NCBI RefSeq assembly: GCF_000308555.1 | Contig: NZ_BAFY01000056.1 | Coordinates: 1 to 32,034, forward strand | Direction of reading: 5' to 3' | Source of the DNA: Nocardia cyriacigeorgica NBRC 100375 | Lineage (GTDB): Bacteria; Actinomycetota; Actinomycetes; Mycobacteriales; Mycobacteriaceae | Length of the DNA stretch: 32,034 bases | Part shown: positions 7,013-18,272 of the stretch, one piece after another | How positions within the stretch are numbered: the first letter of the stretch is position 1 | How the letters are laid out: each line of letters begins with the position of its first letter | Translations under genes and position numbers: made by a program | Notes under the pieces: model-generated | Seen by the model: only the letters and a program-made list of their open reading frames with translations | Told to the model about the DNA's origin: nothing | Databases searched by the model: none

Positions 7013-8674
7013 GTGACTCCAGCTGACCTTGCAGATCTCCTTCACGCGACCGCGGCGAAGGTGCTTGTCGAACGTGGACTGGACCCGGCGGTCCTGCCCG
7101 ACGAGGTCACCGTGGAGCGTCCCCGTAATCCGGAACACGGCGACTATGCCACGAATCTGGCCATGCGTGTCGCCAAGAAGGCCGGAACCAATCCGCGCGA
7201 CCTGGCCACCTGGCTGGCCGAAGCGCTCGACGCCACCGACGCCGTCGCCGCGGCCGAGGTCGCGGGCCCCGGATTCCTGAACATCCGTCTCGCCGCCTCG
7301 GCGCAGGGCGCGATCCTCGAGCAGGTCCGCAAGGCGGGCGCGGCCTACGGCACCGCCGACACCCTCGCGGGCACCAAGATCAACCTCGAGTTCGTCTCGG
7401 CCAACCCCACCGGTCCGGTACATCTGGGTGGCACCCGCTGGGCCGCCGTCGGTGACGCGCTCGGCCGCATCCTGGCCGCTCAGGGCGCCGAGGTGGTGCG
7501 CGAGTACTACTTCAACGATCACGGCGCGCAGATCGATCGCTTCGCCGAATCGCTGGTCGCGGCCGCTACCGGCGCCCCGACCCCGGAGAAGGGGTACGCG
7601 GGCGCCTATATCAAGGAGATCGCGGACAAGATCGTCGCCGAGCACCCCGGTGTGCTCGAGATCGAGCCCGAACTGCGGCTGGAACGGTTCCGCGCCGAGG
7701 GTGTGGAGCTGATGTTCGCCCACATCAAGAAGACGCTGCACGATTTCGGCACCGACTTCGATGTGTACTTCAACGAAAGCTCGCTGTTCGCCTCCGGCGC
7801 GGTGGAGGAGGCGGTGAACACCCTCAAGAACTCCGGCGACCTCTACGAAAAGGACGGCGCCTGGTGGATCGCCAGCTCCGAATACGGCGACGACCAGGAC
7901 CGCGTGGTGATCAAGAGCGACGGCAACGCCGCCTACATCGCCGGTGACATCGCCTACTTCCAGAACAAGCGTGCCCGCGGCTTCGACCTGTGCATCTACA
8001 TGCTCGGCGCCGACCATCACGGCTACATCGGCCGGTTGAAGGCCGCCGCGGCCGCGTTCGGCGACGATCCGGCCACAGTCGAGGTGCTCATCGGCCAGAT
8101 GGTCAACCTGCTGCGCGACGGCGTCGCGGTGCGGATGAGCAAGCGCGCCGGCACCGTCGTCACCCTCGACGACCTGGTCGAGGCCATCGGCGTGGACGCG
8201 GCGCGTTACTCGCTGGTGCGCAGCTCGGTGAATTCCAGCCTGGACATCGACCTGGATCTGTGGACCAAACAGGACAGCGTCAACCCGGTCTACTACGTGC
8301 AGTACGCGCACGCCCGCGCCGCCTCGATCGGCCGCAATGCCGCCGAATTCCCCGAGTACGGCACCGTCGAGCCCGATTTCTCGCTGCTCACCGCCGAGGA
8401 GGAGGGTGCGCTCATCCGCACCATCGGCGAGTTCCCCCGGGTCGTCGCCGCCGCCGCGAGCCTGCGCGAGCCGCACCGGGTCGCCCGCTACCTCGAGGAA
8501 CTGGCCGGGGCCTACCACCCCTTCCAGACCAACAAATCCCTGCGCGTGCTGCCGCTGGGCGACGAGCCCGTCTCGCCGACCAACGTCGCCCGCCTCGCGC
8601 TGGTGAACGCCACCAAGCAGGTGCTGGCCAACGGCCTCGCGCTGCTCGGCGTCTCCGCACCGGAGCGCATGTGA
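7013..8674 (+). CDS. argS: Arginyl-tRNA synthetase
   Basis: A 553-residue class I synthetase that charges tRNA-Arg using ATP. The N-terminal domain contains [13 protein letters not shown]. The nucleotide-binding fold has the HIGH-type signature HLGG at 137-140 within [12 protein letters not shown], and the KMSKS-type loop is MSKRAG at 375-380. The C-terminal helical anticodon-binding domain ends [11 protein letters not shown], matching the family's closing motif. The start is GTG at 7013, with only a weak GGATAGAG upstream. It heads the rightward block; lysA follows after 40 bases. Length and motifs are typical, with nothing missing. Confidence 0.98.
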   Translation: MTPADLADLLHATAAKVLVERGLDPAVLPDEVTVERPRNPEHGDYATNLAMRVAKKAGTNPRDLATWLAEALDATDAVAAAEVAGPGFLNIRLAASAQGAILEQVRKAGAAYGTADTLAGTKINLEFVSANPTGPVHLGGTRWAAVGDALGRILAAQGAEVVREYYFNDHGAQIDRFAESLVAAATGAPTPEKGYAGAYIKEIADKIVAEHPGVLEIEPELRLERFRAEGVELMFAHIKKTLHDFGTDFDVYFNESSLFASGAVEEAVNTLKNSGDLYEKDGAWWIASSEYGDDQDRVVIKSDGNAAYIAGDIAYFQNKRARGFDLCIYMLGADHHGYIGRLKAAAAAFGDDPATVEVLIGQMVNLLRDGVAVRMSKRAGTVVTLDDLVEAIGVDAARYSLVRSSVNSSLDIDLDLWTKQDSVNPVYYVQYAHARAASIGRNAAEFPEYGTVEPDFSLLTAEEEGALIRTIGEFPRVVAAAASLREPHRVARYLEELAGAYHPFQTNKSLRVLPLGDEPVSPTNVARLALVNATKQVLANGLALLGVSAPERM

Positions 8675-8714
8675 ACACCCTGTACCAGGCCGCACCGGCA
8701 ACGGAGGAGAACAA

Positions 8715-10130
8715 GTGAGCGCCCATCCTGCCGGACCCCGGCACGCCGAAATCCCGCACGCCCCGAATCTGCCGCAGCGCCCGTCCGATCCGAAACAGCT
8801 CATCGAACTGCCCGCGCACGTGTGGCCGCGCAACGCCACCCGTGGCGAGGACGGTGTGGTCCGGCTGGCAGGCATCCCGGTTACCGAACTGGCCGCCGAA
8901 TTCGGCACGCCGCTGTTCGTCATCGACGAGGACGATTTCCGTTCCCGCTGCCGTGACATGGTGCGCGCGTTCGGCCCGAACGCCAAGGTGCACTACGCCT
9001 CCAAGGCGTTCCTGTGCGGTGAGGTCGCGCGCTGGATCCGCGACGAGGGCCTGTCGCTGGACGTGTGTTCCGGCGGCGAGCTCGCGGTCGCGCTCAACGG
9101 CGGCTTCCCGGCCGAGCGAATCGCCTTGCACGGCAACAACAAATCCGTCGCCGAGTTGGAGGCCGCGGTCGCGGCCGGGGTCGGGCACGTGGTGGTCGAC
9201 TCGCTGATCGAGATCGAACGGCTCGAGGCGGTGGCCGGCCGCGCCGGTGTCGTGCAGGACGTGCTGGTGCGCGTCACCGTCGGCGTGGAAGCCCATACCC
9301 ACGAATACATTTCGACCGCGCATGAGGACCAGAAGTTCGGCTTCTCCATCGCCGGCGGCGACGCCATGCAGGCGCTGGCCCGGGTCTTCGAAGCCGACAA
9401 TCTGCGCCTGGTCGGCCTGCACAGCCATATCGGTTCGCAGATCTTCGAGATCGACGGTTTCGAGATCGCCGCGCGCCGCATGCTCGGCCTGTTGCGTGAT
9501 GCGATCGACAAGTTCGGCGTCGAGCGCACGGCGCAGATCGCGATTCTGGATCTCGGTGGCGGACTGGGGATTTCCTACCTCGAGTCCGACGATCCGCCGC
9601 CGCTGGACGAGTTCGCCGCCAACCTGCGCAGACTCGTCGCCCAGGAGGCCGAACGGGCCGGGCTGCCCGAGCCGGTCATCGCGGTGGAGCCCGGGCGGGC
9701 GATCGCCGGTCCCGGCACGGTCACCCTCTACGAGGTCGGCACCGTCAAGGACGTCTCGCTCGACGGTGGTCTGCGCCGCCGCTACGTCAGCGTGGACGGC
9801 GGGATGAGCGACAACATCCGCCCCGCGCTGTATCAGGCCGACTACGACTGCCGCCTGGTCTCGCGTGCCTCCGATGCCGCGCCCGTTGTCGCTCGTGTCG
9901 TCGGAAAGCATTGCGAGAGTGGGGATATCGTCATCAGGGACACCTGGATGCAGGCCGACGCCGGCCCGGGTGATCTGGTCGCGGTGGCCGCGACCGGCGC
10001 GTACTGCTACTCGATGTCGAGCCGGTACAACATGCTGACCCGGCCCGCCGTGGTCGCCGTCCGCGACGGACAGGCGCGACTGCTGCTGCGCCGCGAGACC
10101 GTCGCGGACCTGATCGGACTCGAGGTCTGA
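8715..10130 (+). CDS. lysA: Diaminopimelate decarboxylase
   Basis: A 471-residue fold-type III PLP enzyme that converts meso-diaminopimelate to L-lysine. The PLP lysine is K97 in [11 protein letters not shown]. Other family motifs are [35 protein letters not shown] and the C-terminal CESGDIV that supplies a substrate-site residue from the partner subunit. The GTG start follows a strong GGAGGA ribosome site. The location between argS and hom matches actinobacterial order, and linked argS-lysA control by lysine/arginine is known in corynebacteria; nothing visible here proves it. Confidence 0.98.
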   Translation: MSAHPAGPRHAEIPHAPNLPQRPSDPKQLIELPAHVWPRNATRGEDGVVRLAGIPVTELAAEFGTPLFVIDEDDFRSRCRDMVRAFGPNAKVHYASKAFLCGEVARWIRDEGLSLDVCSGGELAVALNGGFPAERIALHGNNKSVAELEAAVAAGVGHVVVDSLIEIERLEAVAGRAGVVQDVLVRVTVGVEAHTHEYISTAHEDQKFGFSIAGGDAMQALARVFEADNLRLVGLHSHIGSQIFEIDGFEIAARRMLGLLRDAIDKFGVERTAQIAILDLGGGLGISYLESDDPPPLDEFAANLRRLVAQEAERAGLPEPVIAVEPGRAIAGPGTVTLYEVGTVKDVSLDGGLRRRYVSVDGGMSDNIRPALYQADYDCRLVSRASDAAPVVARVVGKHCESGDIVIRDTWMQADAGPGDLVAVAATGAYCYSMSSRYNMLTRPAVVAVRDGQARLLLRRETVADLIGLEV

Positions 10131-10161
10131 TGTACGACGTGATGAGCGAGGTGGAACCAAC

Positions 10162-11528
10162 ATGACCGAGGCGAATGCGGCTGTGCCCGCGAAGAACGGC
10201 ACCTGGGGAAATGAGCGGCCGATCGGGGTGGCGGTGCTCGGCATGGGCAACGTCGGCACCGAGGTCGTGCGCATTCTCCGGGACCACGCCGATGATCTGC
10301 GATCGCGGGTCGGTGCTCCGGTCGTGCTGCGCGGTATCGCCGTGCGCAACCTGGAGCGCGATCGTGGGGTTCCGGCCGAACTGCTGACCACCGACGCCGA
10401 AGCGCTCGTCGCGCGTCCCGATGTCGATCTGGTAGTCGAGGTCATGGGTGGCATCGATCCGGCCCGCGGCCTGATCCTTGCCGCCCTGAACGCAGGCAAG
10501 TCGGTGATCTCCGCGAACAAGGCGCTGCTGGCCGATTACACCGGCGAACTCGCCGCCGCCGCCGAACGCAGCCGGGCCGACCTCTACTTCGAGGCCGCCG
10601 TCGCCGGCGCCATCCCGGTGGTGCGCCCGCTGATCCAGTCGCTGTCCGGTGACCGGGTGAACAAGGTGGTCGGCATCGTCAACGGCACCACCAACTTCAT
10701 CCTCTCCGCGATGGACGAGACCGGCGCCGATTACCACGACACCCTCGCCGAGGCGACCCGCCTCGGTTACGCCGAGGCCGACCCGACCGCCGACGTCGAG
10801 GGCTTCGACGCCGCCGCCAAGGCCGCGATCCTGGCCTCGCTGGCCTTCCACACCCGGGTCACGGCCGCCGACGTCTACCGCGAGGGCATCTCGAAGATCA
10901 CCTCCGAGGACCTGGAGACCGCCTCCGCGGTCGGCTGCACGGTGAAGCTGCTCGCCATCTGCGAGCGCGTCCCGGCCGGCCCCGGCGAACCGGGGCCGGA
11001 TGAGGGCGGCAAGGAGCGGGTCTCGGTGCGCGTCTACCCGGCGCTCATTCCGCGCGAACACCCGCTGGCCGCCGTCAACGGCGCCTTCAACGCCGTCGTC
11101 GTCGAGGCCGAGAACGCCGGCCGCCTGATGTTCTACGGCCAGGGCGCCGGTGGCGCTCCCACCGCCTCGGCCGTGCTCGGCGATCTGGTGATGGCCGCGC
11201 GCAACAAGTTCTACGGTGGCCGCGCGCCCGGTGAATCGGTCTATGCTGAGCTGCCGATCGCGCCGATCGGTGATACCCCCACCCGCTACCACGTGAACTT
11301 GCAGGTCGCCGACCGCGCCGGCGTGCTGCAGGCGGTCGCGGGTGAGTTCGCCGATCACGGGGTGAGCATCTCGACCGTGCGCCAGGAAGGCCATGGCGCG
11401 GGGGCGCGCCTGGTCGTCGTCACCCACCATGCGACGGAGTCGGCGCTCGCGGATACTGTGTCCGCGCTGGCGGAGTTGCCGTCCGTCACCTCTGTGACCA
11501 GCGTTTTGAGATTGGAAGGCACCGAAGA

Positions 11529-11532
<4 letters not shown>
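10162..11532 (+). CDS. hom: Homoserine dehydrogenase with C-terminal ACT domain
   Basis: A 456-residue enzyme reducing aspartate semialdehyde to homoserine with NAD(P)H, the branch toward threonine and methionine. The N-terminal Rossmann motif is [14 protein letters not shown]. The catalytic region has [20 protein letters not shown] and [16 protein letters not shown]. The last ~80 residues form an ACT domain ([20 protein letters not shown]) that usually binds threonine for feedback inhibition. The ATG at 10162 follows GAGGTGGAA. Its stop overlaps the thrC start by four bases (ATGA), so hom-thrC-thrB is one operon. Confidence 0.98.
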
Positions 11533-13617
<2,085 letters not shown>

Positions 13618-13630
13618 CGGCGAGTCCACC

Positions 13631-13660
13631 TTGCCGAGCCTCACAGTTGCCAGCTATCCT
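13631..13660 (+). promoter_or_regulatory. Candidate rho promoter
   Basis: TTGCCG (13631-13636) and TATCCT (13655-13660) are separated by 18 bases, a fair match to the housekeeping sigma consensus. Transcription would begin near 13667 and give a leader of roughly 265 nt before the rho GTG. Confidence 0.55.
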
Positions 13661-13747
13661 GGGCAAGTCCGTACATCGTGCGCGTCAGACGCCGGTGCTT
13701 CATCAGGGCAATCGCTCCAGCAGGCTCCAGGCTCGAGCCTCCAGGCC

Positions 13748-13936
13748 ATGGGGGTGTTGCGGAGCTGCGCAACTGGAATGATCTCTCCCACCTTTTTCAT
13801 GATCGGTGGCGAAGCCTCCGACTCCGACGGAGCAGGCGATACGGCTACACATCCGAGCCCGGCACAGCGACCGGACTGCGGAACGAACCCTCGACACAGC
13901 ACACGGCCCATCGAGGGAAGGAAAGGATCTCCGTGA
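13748..13936 (+). other. Leader open reading frame overlapping the rho start
   Basis: A 62-codon frame (MGVLRSCATGMISPTFF...) in the rho leader ends with a TGA that overlaps the rho GTG as GTGA. An inner ATG at 13778 is an alternative start. Codon use is less GC-biased at third positions than in the flanking genes and no good ribosome site is seen, so it may not be a protein gene. Its stop position would allow translational coupling to rho. Confidence 0.3.
13888..13917 (+). promoter_or_regulatory. Hairpin just before the rho ribosome site
   Basis: Arms CCCTCGA (13888-13894) and TCGAGGG (13911-13917) pair perfectly around a 16-nt loop. The rho ribosome site (AAGGAAAGGA) starts at the base of the stem. 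A role in controlling rho translation is inference. Confidence 0.4.
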
Positions 13937-15981
13937 CAGATACGGACCTGCTCGCGACACCCGGGGTGGATTCCAACCCGCAGGCCTCGGGAGACCGCGA
14001 TAGTGACTCCGGACAGATTTCGAAGATGAGCGAACACACCGACGTCGCACGATCGGGGCTGACTGGAATGTTGTTGCCGCAGTTGCGCGCACTCGCGGGG
14101 GAGCTCGGTATCCGAGGGACCTCCGGTATGCGCAAGGGCGATCTCATCGCCGCCATCAAGGAAAATCAGGCCGGTAAGGCGGCGGCAGCGGACAAGCCCG
14201 CGCGCGCTTCGGCCAAGTCCGCCACCAAGACCGAGGCGAAGAACGCGGCTGCGGCCCGCGCCGAGCAGCCGACGCTCGACGTCGCGCCCGCGAAGGAACC
14301 CGCCGCGCAGAACACCGCGCCCGCTCAGGACGCGCAGCCCGCCACGGCCACCAAGGCTCCGGCCGGTGACGCCGCCAAGGACGCGCGCGCCAAAGAGCAG
14401 ACTTCCACGAAGAATTCCGCCGACAACGCCGCCGAGGGCGCAGCGCCCGCCGCCGAGAACTCCGACGAGTCCGGTCGTGAGCAGGGCCAGCGTGGCCGTG
14501 GCAGGCAGCGTCGCGGCCGCGACCAGGCGCGCGGTAACGCCGATCAGGCTCGCGGCAACGCCGGCGGTGACACCGCCACCGAAACCCGCACCGACGAGGC
14601 CAAGCCCGAGGGCGACGGCGGCGAACGTCGTCGCGACCGTGGCCAGCAGCAGGGCCAGTCCGGTGACCGAGGTCAGAACGCCGGTGGACGCGACGGCGGC
14701 CGCGGCGACAGCCGTGGCGGCGACGACGAGGAAGGCGGCCGCGGCAGGCGTGGACGCCGATTCCGCGAGCGCAGGCGCAGCCGCGACCGTGAAGGTGGTG
14801 GCGGCGAGGCCCGCGAGCTCGAGATCCGCGAGGACGACGTCCTGCAGCCGGTCGCGGGCATCCTCGACGTGCTCGACAACTACGCGTTCGTGCGCACCTC
14901 CGGCTACCTGGCCGGCCCCAACGACGTGTACGTCTCGATGAACCTGGTCCGCAAGAACGGGTTGCGCCGCGGTGACGCGATCACCGGTGCGGTGCGCGCC
15001 CCGCGCGACGGTGAGCAGTCGAATCAGCGGCAGAAGTTCGATCCGCTGGTCCGTTTGGACACCGTCAACGGCGGTGATGTCGAGGCGGCCAAGCGCAGGC
15101 CCGATTTCAACAAGCTCACCCCGCTCTACCCGAACCAGCGTCTGCGCCTGGAGACCCAGCCCAACAAGCTGACCACCCGGGTGATCGACCTGATCATGCC
15201 GATCGGTAAGGGCCAGCGCGCGCTGATCGTGTCCCCGCCCAAGGCCGGTAAGACCACGATCATGCAGGACATCGCCAACGCGATCGCGGTCAACAACCCC
15301 GAGTGCTACCTGATGGTGGTGCTGGTCGACGAGCGGCCCGAAGAGGTCACCGACATGCAGCGCTCGGTCAAGGGTGAGGTCATCGCCTCCACCTTCGACC
15401 GTCCGCCGGCCGACCACACCTCGGTCGCCGAGCTCGCGATCGAGCGGGCCAAGCGTCTGGTGGAGATGGGCAAGGACGTCGTCGTGCTGCTCGACTCGAT
15501 CACCCGATTGGGTCGCGCCTACAACAACTCCTCGCCTGCCTCGGGCCGAATCCTTTCCGGTGGTGTGGATTCCACCGCGCTGTACCCGCCCAAGCGGTTC
15601 CTCGGCGCGGCCCGCAACATCGAGAACGGCGGCTCGCTGACGATCATCGCCACCGCCATGGTGGAGACCGGCTCGACCGGCGACACGGTGATCTTCGAGG
15701 AGTTCAAGGGCACCGGTAACGCCGAACTCAAGCTGGACCGCAAGATCGCCGAGCGGCGGGTGTTCCCCGCGGTCGATGTCGCGCCGTCCGGTACCCGCAA
15801 GGACGAACTACTGCTGAGCCCAGACGAGGCCGCGGTGCTGCACAAGCTGCGGCGCGTACTGTCCGGTCTGGATTCGCATCAGGCGATCGACCTGCTCATC
15901 GACCGTCTGAAGAAGAGCAAGAACAACCTGGAGTTCCTCATGCAGGTCTCCAAGACCGCACCGGGCGCGCTCGACGAGTGA
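13933..15981 (+). CDS. rho: Transcription termination factor Rho
   Basis: The 682-residue RNA-dependent ATPase/helicase ends transcription at Rho-dependent sites as a hexameric ring. The GTG start follows AAGGAAAGGA; the frame is open further upstream but that part is leader. Residues about 40-80 form the Rho N-terminal helical domain (LPQLRALAGELGIRG). Residues about 85-295 are a low-complexity insert rich in Ala, then in Arg/Gly/Asn/Gln, as in other actinobacterial Rho. The RNA-binding cold-shock fold follows (ILDVLDNYAFVRTSGY), then the ATPase core with Walker A PPKAGKTT at 435-442, VDERPEEV, the Q-loop region SITRLGRAYN and the R-loop region EFKGTGN. Residue 576 is Met where E. coli has Leu320 in the bicyclomycin pocket. 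Confidence 0.98.
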   Translation: MTDTDLLATPGVDSNPQASGDRDSDSGQISKMSEHTDVARSGLTGMLLPQLRALAGELGIRGTSGMRKGDLIAAIKENQAGKAAAADKPARASAKSATKTEAKNAAAARAEQPTLDVAPAKEPAAQNTAPAQDAQPATATKAPAGDAAKDARAKEQTSTKNSADNAAEGAAPAAENSDESGREQGQRGRGRQRRGRDQARGNADQARGNAGGDTATETRTDEAKPEGDGGERRRDRGQQQGQSGDRGQNAGGRDGGRGDSRGGDDEEGGRGRRGRRFRERRRSRDREGGGGEARELEIREDDVLQPVAGILDVLDNYAFVRTSGYLAGPNDVYVSMNLVRKNGLRRGDAITGAVRAPRDGEQSNQRQKFDPLVRLDTVNGGDVEAAKRRPDFNKLTPLYPNQRLRLETQPNKLTTRVIDLIMPIGKGQRALIVSPPKAGKTTIMQDIANAIAVNNPECYLMVVLVDERPEEVTDMQRSVKGEVIASTFDRPPADHTSVAELAIERAKRLVEMGKDVVVLLDSITRLGRAYNNSSPASGRILSGGVDSTALYPPKRFLGAARNIENGGSLTIIATAMVETGSTGDTVIFEEFKGTGNAELKLDRKIAERRVFPAVDVAPSGTRKDELLLSPDEAAVLHKLRRVLSGLDSHQAIDLLIDRLKKSKNNLEFLMQVSKTAPGALDE

Positions 15982-16410
15982 CGCACCGGACCGCCGCACG
16001 GCGGTGAGCACGGCCTCGAGGGCTCCACTTCGGTGGAGCCCTCGAGCCGTTTCCGGGGCCGCGCGCGAGCTACGCGGCCCTCGGATCGGGGCGGGGGAGA
16101 AGAACACGGCGCCGATGGCGGCGGCCCCCGCGATCAGAAAGGCCAGAATCAGCGCGGCGCCGTCGAAGGTGGTGCGCCGCGAGGCCGCCGTCAGGGCGGT
16201 GTCGGATGCCGATACGTGCTGTCGTTGCTGGTCCACCGGGTAGGCCGGGGCCGGGTTTTCCGTTGCGAAACCCGATGCCGAGGGCAGATCCGGGCCCGCC
16301 GACGACGGGGAGTCCGTGCTACCCGGCGCGGCGAACCATCCCGCCGCGACAGCCACGACCAGTGCGACCAGCACCGCGAAGGCCACACGGTTGTTCATCC
16401 GGCTGTTCAC
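15808..16410 (-). CDS. Small two-helix membrane protein running into the rho 3' end
   Basis: The start is well supported: GTG at 16410 is preceded by AAAGGAGA at ideal spacing and the protein opens as a signal-anchor (MNSRMNNRVAFAVLVALVVAV, helix about 9-27). A Ser/Pro-rich linker and a second hydrophobic helix (83-105) follow. From about residue 122 the frame passes through the rho terminator hairpin, and residues 144-200 are antisense to the last rho codons. That C-terminal part lacks any family feature and is Arg/Leu-biased. Either a genuine convergent overlap or loss of an earlier stop would explain it. I recognise no family. The gene is divergent from rpmE. Confidence 0.6.
   Translation of the reverse strand: MNSRMNNRVAFAVLVALVVAVAAGWFAAPGSTDSPSSAGPDLPSASGFATENPAPAYPVDQQRQHVSASDTALTAASRRTTFDGAALILAFLIAGAAAIGAVFFSPAPIRGPRSSRAAPETARGLHRSGALEAVLTAVRRSGASLVERARCGLGDLHEELQVVLALLQTVDEQVDRLMRIQTGQYAPQLVQHRGLVWAQQ
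16015..16046. terminator. Rho gene intrinsic terminator with TTCG loop
   Basis: Perfect 14-bp arms (16015-16028 and 16033-16046, CTCGAGGGCTCCAC and complement) close on a TTCG tetraloop, 33 bases after the rho stop. The downstream tract is only CCGTTTCC, with no long T-run. It would terminate rho and may also act on the opposing small gene. Confidence 0.75.
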
Positions 16411-16479
16411 AGGATCTCCTTTCCATGTCTCGGCACGCCGACGTGCATCGGATTCCAACACTATGAACGGAGCTGTTCG

Positions 16480-16491
16480 TACTCTTGAGTA
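16480..16491. repeat. Short palindrome in the divergent region before rpmE
   Basis: TACTC-TT-GAGTA lies in the 336-base gap between the leftward membrane-protein gene (start 16410) and rpmE (16747). It could be an operator, but no partner regulator is nearby. Apart from this, the leftward ribosome site and the candidate rpmE promoter, I see nothing in the gap. Confidence 0.3.
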
Positions 16492-16609
16492 GCCGACTAC
16501 CCGACTTCAGGGTTCCTCGAGTGCGGCCGGGGCGCGTCCCCCCAGTTCCTGGGGCGATAGCGAAAGGGGATTACTCGCCGGGGAACAACGAGGCCCGCGG
16601 GGGCGTTCG

Positions 16610-16637
16610 ATAGACGTGTCGGTGAATCTGGCATACT
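16610..16637 (+). promoter_or_regulatory. Candidate rpmE promoter
   Basis: An extended -10 TGGCATACT (16629-16637) has the weak -35-like ATAGAC (16610-16615) 16 bases upstream of CATACT. It is about 110 bases before the rpmE ATG. Confidence 0.4.
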
Positions 16638-16746
16638 GGATCGCCGTGCGTCCGCGCTGCTCGCGGACAATCCCGCCTAGTCGGCTCCGGTTCACGTTCG
16701 ATGCCATCCGCGCGAGCGACCCGGCGCCATTTTCGAGAGGACACCC

Positions 16747-16977
16747 ATGAAGGCAGGAATCCACCCGACCTACGTCGACACCACCGTCGTCTGCGGTTGC
16801 GGCAATACGTTCCAGACCCGTTCCACCAAGGAATCCGGTCACATCACCGTCGAGGTCTGCTCGCAGTGCCACCCGTTCTACACCGGCAAGCAGAAGATCC
16901 TGGACACCGGCGGCCGCGTGGCCCGCTTCGAGGCCCGCTACGGCAAGCGCGCCGAGAAGAAGGCCGACGCCAAGTAG
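16747..16977 (+). CDS. rpmE: 50S ribosomal protein L31 (zinc-binding type)
   Basis: A 76-residue ribosomal protein starting [20 protein letters not shown]. The four ligands CGC...CSQCH mark the zinc-containing C+ form, as opposed to the zinc-free paralogue induced under zinc starvation. It sits at the subunit interface of the ribosome. The ATG follows GAGAGGACACCC. The conserved neighbours are rho upstream and prfA downstream. A clear terminator follows, so prfA probably also has its own promoter or depends on readthrough. Confidence 0.98.
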   Translation: MKAGIHPTYVDTTVVCGCGNTFQTRSTKESGHITVEVCSQCHPFYTGKQKILDTGGRVARFEARYGKRAEKKADAK

Positions 16978-16984
16978 CTTCCTC

Positions 16985-17029
16985 GCCGACGCCCGGTCCT
17001 GCCACGCAGGCCCGGGCGTCGGTGTTTTC
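16985..17029 (+). terminator. rpmE terminator
   Basis: An 11-bp stem (CCGACGCCCGG 16986-16996 with CCGGGCGTCGG 17012-17022) contains an inner CCTGC/GCAGG stem, and is followed by TGTTTTC. It starts 8 bases after the rpmE stop and is a textbook intrinsic terminator. Confidence 0.85.
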
Positions 17030-17074
17030 TCGGCCCGACCACCGATATCGAACACGCACGAGAGGAAGCCGACC

Positions 17075-18145
17075 GTGACCCAGCCGTCCGCGATCGACGA
17101 CATCCTGGCCGAGTACGCGGGCTTGGAGACCCAGCTCGCCGATCCGGCGCTGCACAACGACGCAGGCGCGGCCCGCCGCGTCGGTAAGCGGTTCGCCGAA
17201 CTCGCGCCCGTCATGTCCACCTACCGCAAGCTGAGCGCGGCCCGCGACGATCTGGCCGCCGCCCGCGAGCTCGCCGCCGACGACGCGGCCTTCGCCGCCG
17301 AGGTACCCGAGCTGGAACAGCAGGTCAGCGAGCTGGAGCAGGCCCTGACCGACCTGCTGGCCCCGCGCGACCCGCACGACGGCGACGACGTGGTGCTCGA
17401 GGTGAAGTCCGGTGAGGGTGGCGAGGAGTCCGCGCTGTTCGCCGCCGACCTGGCCCGGATGTACGTGCGCTACGCCGAACGCCACGGCTGGAAGGTCGAG
17501 ATACTCGACGCCACCTACTCCGACCTGGGCGGGTACAAGGAAGCGACGCTGTCGATCAAGAGCCGCGACGCCGCCCGCGACGGCGTCTGGTCGCGGTTCA
17601 AGTTCGAGGGCGGGGTGCACCGGGTGCAGCGGGTACCGGTCACCGAATCGCAGGGCCGGGTGCACACCTCCGCGGCCGGTGTGCTCATCTACCCCGAGCC
17701 CGACGAAGTCGAGCAGGTCCAGATCGATGAGACCGATCTGCGCATCGACGTCTACCGCTCCTCGGGTAAGGGCGGTCAGGGCGTCAACACCACCGACTCC
17801 GCCGTCCGCATCACCCACCTGCCCTCCGGCATCGTGGTGACCTGCCAGAACGAGCGCTCCCAGTTGCAGAACAAGGCCCGAGCCATGCAGGTGCTCGCCG
17901 CGCGGCTGCAAGCGCTGGCCGAGGAGCAGGCCGAACAGGAAGCCGCGGCCGGCCGGGCCAGCCAGATCCGCACCGTGGACCGTTCCGAACGCATCCGCAC
18001 CTACAACTTCCCGGAGAACCGCATCGCCGACCACCGCATCGGCTTCAAGGCGCACAACCTCGACGCGGTGCTCGACGGCGATATGGATGCCCTGCTGGAC
18101 GCACTCGGCAAGGCCGACCGCGAAGCCCGCATGGCCGCCGAGTGA
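17075..18145 (+). CDS. prfA: Peptide chain release factor 1
   Basis: A 356-residue class I release factor that reads UAA and UAG. The RF1 stop-codon tripeptide is PVT at 188-190 (PxT type, not the SPF of RF2), and the catalytic GGQ is at 233-235 in [18 protein letters not shown]. The N-terminal part is a long helical coiled coil. The GTG start follows GAGAGGAAGCC. It is next to prmC, whose product methylates the GGQ glutamine, a widely conserved pairing. Confidence 0.98.
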   Translation: MTQPSAIDDILAEYAGLETQLADPALHNDAGAARRVGKRFAELAPVMSTYRKLSAARDDLAAARELAADDAAFAAEVPELEQQVSELEQALTDLLAPRDPHDGDDVVLEVKSGEGGEESALFAADLARMYVRYAERHGWKVEILDATYSDLGGYKEATLSIKSRDAARDGVWSRFKFEGGVHRVQRVPVTESQGRVHTSAAGVLIYPEPDEVEQVQIDETDLRIDVYRSSGKGGQGVNTTDSAVRITHLPSGIVVTCQNERSQLQNKARAMQVLAARLQALAEEQAEQEAAAGRASQIRTVDRSERIRTYNFPENRIADHRIGFKAHNLDAVLDGDMDALLDALGKADREARMAAE

Positions 18146-18272
18146 TGTGCGGGTGTCGCGCCCGGCATGACCGGGCCGGCGCCGTGCCGGAGGCAGCGCG
18201 CGTGACCACGGAAGTGGCCCGGTCGTACCGAAGGGTGCGCGCCATGGCCCGTCATCGGGCAGAGTCGACGTC

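Noticed and set aside
6806..8986. 726-codon leftward frame antisense to argS
   Set aside because: argS has full family motifs; this is a mirror frame rich in Gly/Val/Asp-type shadow codons with no domain.
13654..15417. 587-codon leftward frame antisense to rho
   Set aside because: The Gly/Leu/Val repeats mirror the Arg/Ala/Gly-coding insert of rho; no independent start signal or family motif.
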